In this document: one piece after another, positions 58,923 through 64,000 of the stretch | Layout of the letters: every line of letters starts with the position of its first letter | Numbering within the stretch: position 1 is the first letter of the stretch | Source of the DNA: Dermanyssus gallinae | Taxonomy: Eukaryota > Arthropoda > Arachnida > Mesostigmata > Dermanyssidae | Direction of reading: 5' to 3' | Length of the DNA stretch: 64,000 nt | NCBI GenBank assembly: GCA_003439945.1 | Contig: QVRM01000463.1 | Coordinates: 310,001 to 374,000 of the forward strand | Position numbers and translations under genes: made by a program | Notes under the pieces: model-generated | What the model was told of the DNA's origin: nothing | What the model saw: only the letters and a program-made list of their open reading frames with translations | Database searches by the model: none

Positions 58923-58925
<3 letters not shown>
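57769..58925. mobile_element. 1157-bp fold-back transposon with ~487-bp inverted arms
   Basis: The left arm starts CAGGGTCATTCATATTGTTG (57769) and the right arm ends CAACAATATGAATGACCCTG (58925). Arms match inward to about 58255 and 58439, with the inner border near CACTAAACTTTTTCGATAG. TA flanks both ends, as for Tc1/mariner-type insertions. The central 180 bp contains a partial third copy of the arm sequence (GAGGTTTGGTAGAGGTCAAC near 58320 and GGACGGAAACGTCTTGG near 58370). An 88-codon frame occurs in each arm because they mirror each other; I do not think it is a gene. No transposase is present. Confidence 0.9.

Positions 58926-58965
<40 letters not shown>
58926..58965. repeat. (AT)n microsatellite
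   Basis: It directly abuts the right end of the fold-back element, which probably inserted into or seeded the AT run. Confidence 0.95.
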
Positions 58966-58966
<1 letters not shown>

Positions 58967-59000
58967 GAACGTCCCCTTATTTATTGTAGAATTATTCCAT

Positions 59001-59086
59001 TAGTCATTTAAAATGAAGAGGTTATATATATATATATATATAATTAGTCATTTAAACTGAAGAGGTTATATATATATATATATATA
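59001..59086. repeat. Two-copy 44-bp tandem repeat ending in (AT)n
   Basis: TAGTCATTTAAAATGAAGAG followed by GTTATATAT... occurs at 59001 and again at 59045 with one A to C change. Confidence 0.9.
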
Positions 59087-59977
59087 GCAGGAGTCCACGC
59101 ATACGTCACGTAATTAAAACGGGCGTCGTTAACTTAATATCCTAGTTACAATCAGTTTACCTCACAGCCTGGTCAACCTTGCCCATAGTTGTTTAGTAAA
59201 TTGTGCAGCATGTTCCATATCAAGTCTTCTGATCTTCACGTTGCTATGATAATTATAATGTTAGAGACACCTTAGCTGCAATGGGCAATATAGTATGCAA
59301 ATATAGGTCGCTGAGATCCTATAAACATGTATGCGTGTACATGTGCACACTATACACGCAAATGTATTATTCACAAGCTTGATCCGTACCTTTTTTTGCT
59401 ACTTTTTTTATTTATTTTTTTGTGAGTGTATATGTTAATATAACTTACCCAATGACAACGCCTAGTTGATTCTTGACACGGGCCTTCCTTATGTCCTAAA
59501 GAGAAAATTGAATGTGGTTACTAAATAAAAAAATATACATACTAGAATAGTTATGCTTCAACAGGGGTCATAGGAAGCATTAAGTGCGTCACGAATGGCT
59601 CATGAATCAATTAAGTATCCGTGAGAGCTTGCATTTTGTCGAGCGATCCACGTCTTAGCCAATGTTAAACAGGTGTGCTCTGCTTAACCCCAACTTGACA
59701 GATTAGTTGTGTAGTAGAGATAGCAACTCTATCATGGAGATCAAGCTCACGTTGGATAGTACAATCGCGAGCGTGTACCCCTGATCCATAGACAGAAGTC
59801 CTTATTTCCAGGAGCCCTGCATACGTAACACTGAAGTACTGGAAAGGGTCGTTCTGCGTGACCGATGAGACCCGTGACGAGCGATTTAACCGTCTGGACA
59901 TCCTTGGCTCCTCGGCAGTAGGGTCAACGCCGGCCGTGCAGACGTTAAGACATGACCATGCCGTTGTTGTTATGGTT
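59087..59977. other. Non-coding stretch
   Basis: Short frames only; nothing recognised. Confidence 0.5.
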
Positions 59978-59978
59978 C

Positions 59979-60198
59979 TTAATCATCTCGAGCCATCATG
60001 TCAAGCCCGGTGGCGTAGCGGCTTAAGTCTGCGTCTCGCAACCGGGGGAGACACATAGGTGCGCGGGTTCGAGCCCCACCGTTGCACATTTATATTTATG
60101 GGGGTCCGTCTATGAAGCAATGTGAAAAACAGTTCCGTGGACGTTAAATCTTGGCTGAGGGTCAGCCCGAAAACTTTAATCATCTCGAACCTTTCATG
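59979..60198 (+). mobile_element. Full-length tRNA-derived SINE with target-site duplication
   Basis: The body is 60001-60175. Box A is TGGCGTAGCGG (60011-60021) and box B GGTTCGAGCCC (60066-60076), both close to the RNA polymerase III consensus. The tail contains CGTGGACGTTAAATCTTGG, shared with the copy at 15764. It is flanked by TTAATCATCTCGAG with CCATCATG (59979-60000) and TTAATCATCTCGAA with CCTTTCATG (60176-60198), a target-site duplication of about 22 bp with few differences. It is the best-preserved member in the window. Confidence 0.92.
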
Positions 60199-60674
60199 TG
60201 TGTGCATAGTTTTCAACACATACGGCCTTTGTTGTCGTTGGACCGTCTGTAACGCAAAACATGCAAAATAAAAGCTTGCTTCCAGATTGAGTGTAGTCTA
60301 GGCTGAAAATCAAATGCTTGCGGACGAAGTGGTTTAATAAATACAGTTGGGATTGTTCTCCGTGTAGGGTTTGGTAATAACGTTTCGGCGGGCTGGGGGT
60401 ACCCGCACGCCAGATGGCTTGCCTCTTTTAAACGACTTCATGGACTTTGTATCAAAAGTATCTAAACTTAGCCTAAATGCTAAGGGTTTTTTTGCAATTA
60501 CTTTTACTTGTACCTAAGACTTCTTCGAGATCCCTTACACCATGCAAGCTTAAGTGCGCATATAAACGAATACGTTTTCGACAGCCTCAAACGTACAAAT
60601 TACAGCAGTAGTAAAGTGGTTAAACGCACGTGGGTAAGGGCTTTGGATAAGCGCAATAATTACACGTATGCTAC

Positions 60675-60715
<41 letters not shown>
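60675..60715. repeat. (AT)n microsatellite
   Basis: About 20 AT units at the 3' side of the neighbouring minus-strand RT fragment. Confidence 0.95.
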
Positions 60716-60718
<3 letters not shown>

Positions 60719-60724
60719 TTTTTT

Positions 60725-61400
60725 CTTATAGGACCGTTTTCTTCGGACGGCAAATTTATTTAAATTCAGTGATTCCTTACTGAACTTGAAATTTCCATAA
60801 TTACACAATTCGAACAATTGTAAGAATTCAGAACATTTTGCAGAAAAGACTATCCCTATCTTGATTTTCATCATGTTCGTCTTCTTTACATTAAGACATA
60901 GATTGTTAATTCGCAACCAGAGATTGATCCTTGCCATAGTACTTGTTACCTTCTCTGTAAGCTCATTTCAGGTATCACTCTCAATAATAATGCATGTATC
61001 ATCTGCGAACTGCACATTTTTACATTATTACAAAATGAGTGTATATCGTTAATGAATATATTAAACAGTGTTGGTCCCAGAACGAAACCCTGAGGTACGC
61101 CGTGATTAACAAAAACAGGTTCACTCAAACATTCCTCATGTTGCCTGTCAGATGAATAGTCTTCAAGTATGTCGTATGTTGTCTTGCATAGCCCCAAGGC
61201 TTTCAATTTATTTACTCATCTTATCCGATCTACACAGTCAAATCATTTTTGTAAATCACAAATAACCAGACAAACTTGTTTTTCTTCAGCACTTCGCCCT
61301 TCCCTAAATCAGAATTGTCTCGGACTGAGAATGTCATTTTTTAATGAAATCAACTAGTTGAGAATACATTTTTTTTTTGAGAATTTTACTAAATACAGTG
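60725..61400 (-). mobile_element. Jockey-like reverse transcriptase fragment, minus strand
   Basis: On the minus strand the frame 61206-60946 reads LGLCKTTYDILEDYSSDRQH, followed by the RT box VNHGVPQGFVLGPTLFNIFI and NDIHSFCNNVKM. The catalytic box is shifted and damaged (CSSQMIHALLL in this frame, where ADDTCII would be read in another). MARINLWLRINNLCLNVKKT follows near 60930-60870, the helix after the palm. Upstream, stops break the fingers domain near 61370-61210. Confidence 0.75.
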
Positions 61401-61434
61401 GTAATAGATATAACCTAATGATTTCAATTCAATT

Positions 61435-61530
61435 CTCTCTCTCTCTCTCCCTATATATATATATATATATATATACTTGCATCAAAGCACTGGCGTAATT
61501 TTTTTTACTCACTATATATATATATATATA
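61435..61530. repeat. (CT)n and (AT)n microsatellites
   Basis: CT repeat 61435-61450, AT repeats 61452-61475 and 61513-61530. Confidence 0.9.
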
Positions 61531-64000
61531 TTTCCGGCAATTCGCGATTAGGTGATAAGCACGTGATAAACGCCTTCTAATGCTCTACCCATCATTTTAA
61601 GCAGCAGTTGGCGCGTGAGGATCGTATATAGTAGCACAAACACTTGTTGACCCCACACCAAAGCCTAGTAATATAGCCAGTGCATTCGACACTCACCTTT
61701 TTAGATGCTCGTAGCAAGGCCAGGAGGAGAAGTAGCGACGATGAAAGTAACCTCTTTTGTGCTGTACTATTCGTACGCCAGTACAAGGCGAAAAAGGCTG
61801 GAACCAGGCAGTGTTGTTATTATAGAAATATAGTGGAAACGCTGTTCCGTCAATAAACAAACTTTAGATATAGTTTCAAATACAAAACATTTATTGCATT
61901 TGACACTATAAGCAAACTACAAAGAAAATAGTCGCACTCCTTTTCAGGGTACGCTTATTCACGAACACGCATGCATGTGCAGAAAAAAAAAAAAATATAT
62001 ATATATATATCAGTTCCTCGGGAGAAACAGGATGTCTTGTCCCAAAATCGCAGGTATGTCTTATACGTAGGCTGGCGCAGAAAAAAAAAACGAACGAAGG
62101 AGGAAGTCTCTTCCCGGGACCGCTTCGCAGCTTACAAGTCATATGCATATATAATAAGTCCTTTTATACCTTGTCATGAAAGATTGCCGCTGGCACTACT
62201 TTTGCGCGCAATAGAAGAGAAGAAAATACCTCAAATATTTATGAAAATTTGCATGTCGTCACCTTGGCATAATCATTCGGCAAACGCGGTAATAGTCGTT
62301 TTCTCGTTTGTTAATGCTACGATTGTAAGGTAATATTGTGAAGCTCAAACGAAAGTCTACTGAAGCACATTCCTAAGTCTTTCTTCAGCATCTTACGCAA
62401 AAGTCTGAGAACAACCACTGAACACGGTAATAACACCTGGACGACTGCTAGTTAAACTACTTGAGTTAAGGAAGAGCGTTCTCATCACGCCAGAGGCTGT
62501 TATGACCAACGCCAATAAAGTAACCAATGTCTTTAAGACTGCCAATCAAGCCCGGTCGGGGTTTTCGCGTGCTGGCGGCCGACAACGTTCAGGCAATTTC
62601 CCCGGTGGGCACATTATTATCATCAAGGCGCCAATGGGAGAGGCTCGCATCTGACAGCTTGATCTATATACGTTCGCAAGAACAGTTAATAGCCTTACAG
62701 TCTAGGATAGGTGATAATAGCCCACCGAAGGATAAACGACGGGTTATGCTTGGGACGCGTGCTGTGTGCCGTATTTATTTTTATAATATTGATATATACT
62801 GAAGCTCTTAGAATGCAGTTGTTTTACTTGCTGAATTAGGGGTGTGGCCAATGCAGTAATTGCGGACTTGATCATGAGTTTAACAACATGAGGTCTAACA
62901 CTAATAATAACGAAAACTGTCTGGAGACGCACTTGCCTTCGGTAAAAATCAAGCGCTTATGTACGAACATTTTTAACGGGTCCATAAGTATACTTATAAC
63001 TCGATATATTCTTATTTCAGAATACCTCTAAGCAATTTACAAAAATAAAATATCATTCTACATTACGCTGTCTTGAAACCGGTAACTAGTAGAGCTTGTC
63101 GGAACGATCAGGATAGGCAAATACAGCAGCAAGTCGCCTATAGTAAATGTTTTTAACGAGCAAAGGGTGGTTTTTAAGAAAACTCACTCTTAACAAACAA
63201 TAAAATCGGTTTGCGTGCTCACCTGCTACCAAATAGCAAGATGGCACTTGACGACTCACAGGTGGCTGTATCTAGTGACGAAGGAAGCAACATACATATA
63301 TTCAGCTTATCGTCTGCTTCGGCTGGGCACCAAGAAACGGAGAGCAAAGCTCCTTGCAAAGCGGGGAGGGAGGTGCAAGTACGACCGGGAAGCCTAGTCG
63401 TCCGGAGGTCGATGGTTTGACTGCTGCGGTGAGTCGCCGGACGAAAGAAGCGGCGTCCAGATAGAGCCGTGAGCTGAAGCAGCTTAAAGCGGATATCGAG
63501 TCTAATCAAGCGAACGTATGCAAAGCTGTTTTCAGGATACCTACACCGAATGGGGGACCAGATGAAATTCAGACAGGGATAGCTATTTAAGCAGGCCCAC
63601 GGCTTTGCTTCAAAATGCCGAATTACCGGCAACGCACACGAAGCGCCTACAATTAAAATCACAAGGAAAACAGTACTAATAATGGCAGCCAAGGTTTCCC
63701 GTGAAGCAAACTAAACAAACCAACGATCGACACGGTCATTAGCCCGGGGCAGATCTAGATGTCATACATACGACCAGGGCTTCCAAGTTCCGCGCGGAAA
63801 CACCCTGACGACTCTGGTAAAACTGAACTCCAAAAACACATCAAGGCGGTGTCACGGGTAATAGGGTACCTTACTGTTTCAACACATCAAATTGGAATAC
63901 CATAACCCGTCACACCTCGCTTTGGGCAGTCAGTTCTTACCTTATACGCTCGGAGCTCGCCCAAAGCCTGTCCTTTTCTGCCTTGACTTGACCTAATTAG
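61531..64000. other. Unassigned stretch at the right edge
   Basis: A 157-codon minus-strand frame (63692-63219) begins with a hydrophobic stretch but starts at TTG. On the plus strand a short frame starts at the ATG at 63241 (MALDDSQVAVSSDEG). Neither has a recognisable domain. This may be another retroelement ORF1 or nothing. Confidence 0.4.

Noticed and set aside
63219..63692. Minus-strand frame with hydrophobic N-terminus, possible secreted protein
   Set aside because: It begins at TTG, not ATG, and has no domain; an overlapping plus-strand frame is equally open.

Overview
This is eukaryotic, almost certainly animal, nuclear DNA. It is intron-rich, has no bacterial-style operons, and is full of (AT)n, (ATT)n and (AAC)n microsatellites. 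It also carries degenerate non-LTR retrotransposons, tRNA-derived SINEs and palindromic DNA transposons. The only host gene I can support encodes a secreted or membrane protein with Ig, Ig-like and Sushi (CCP) domains, which fits an arthropod. A chelicerate (mite or tick) is a guess; nothing here fixes the taxon.

Layout. 1-7.7 kb: no certain gene; a 35-bp minisatellite (2717-2985), a 15-bp-arm hairpin (5475-5514) and a GC-rich stretch with mirror poly-Ser/poly-Asp reading frames (6.5-7.3 kb). 7723-39820 (+): the Ig/Sushi gene. A signal-peptide exon (7723-7843) is followed by an intron of about 20 kb and then exons at 27740-27977, 29933-30096, 34485-34585, 35018-35159 and 35943-36203. The last exon is uncertain (39723-39820 or 45092-45324). 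All junctions keep one reading frame; the assembly with the 39723 exon gives 374 codons. 14.7-27 kb, inside the large intron: at least four retrotransposon copies. Two of them (14.75-17.44 kb and 23.1-27.0 kb, both minus strand) have an ORF1 with a PHD-like Cys/His cluster followed by endonuclease sequence, a CR1-like layout. The first is split by a SINE with a clear target-site duplication. 30.1-34.2 kb, inside a later intron: a 144-bp perfect palindrome, a stack of minus-strand retroelement pieces (one with a C-terminal PD-(D/E)XK-like region) and a 541-bp TA-flanked transposon with long inverted termini.

41.8-42.1 kb (-): a possible terminal exon of a Cys-rich protein. 42.8-49 kb: two reverse transcriptase fragments of one family. 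52 kb: a tRNA-like SINE fragment. 54.5-57.3 kb (+): a degenerate retrotransposon with endonuclease and reverse transcriptase, then a second RT fragment. 57769-58925: a large fold-back element with arms of about 487 bp. 60.0 kb: a full SINE with TSD. 60.7-61.4 kb (-): another RT relic. 61.5-64 kb: nothing assignable.

The retroelements are all broken by stops and frameshifts and look dead. All homology calls are from reading motifs by eye; no search was run. Coordinates of degenerate elements are approximate.
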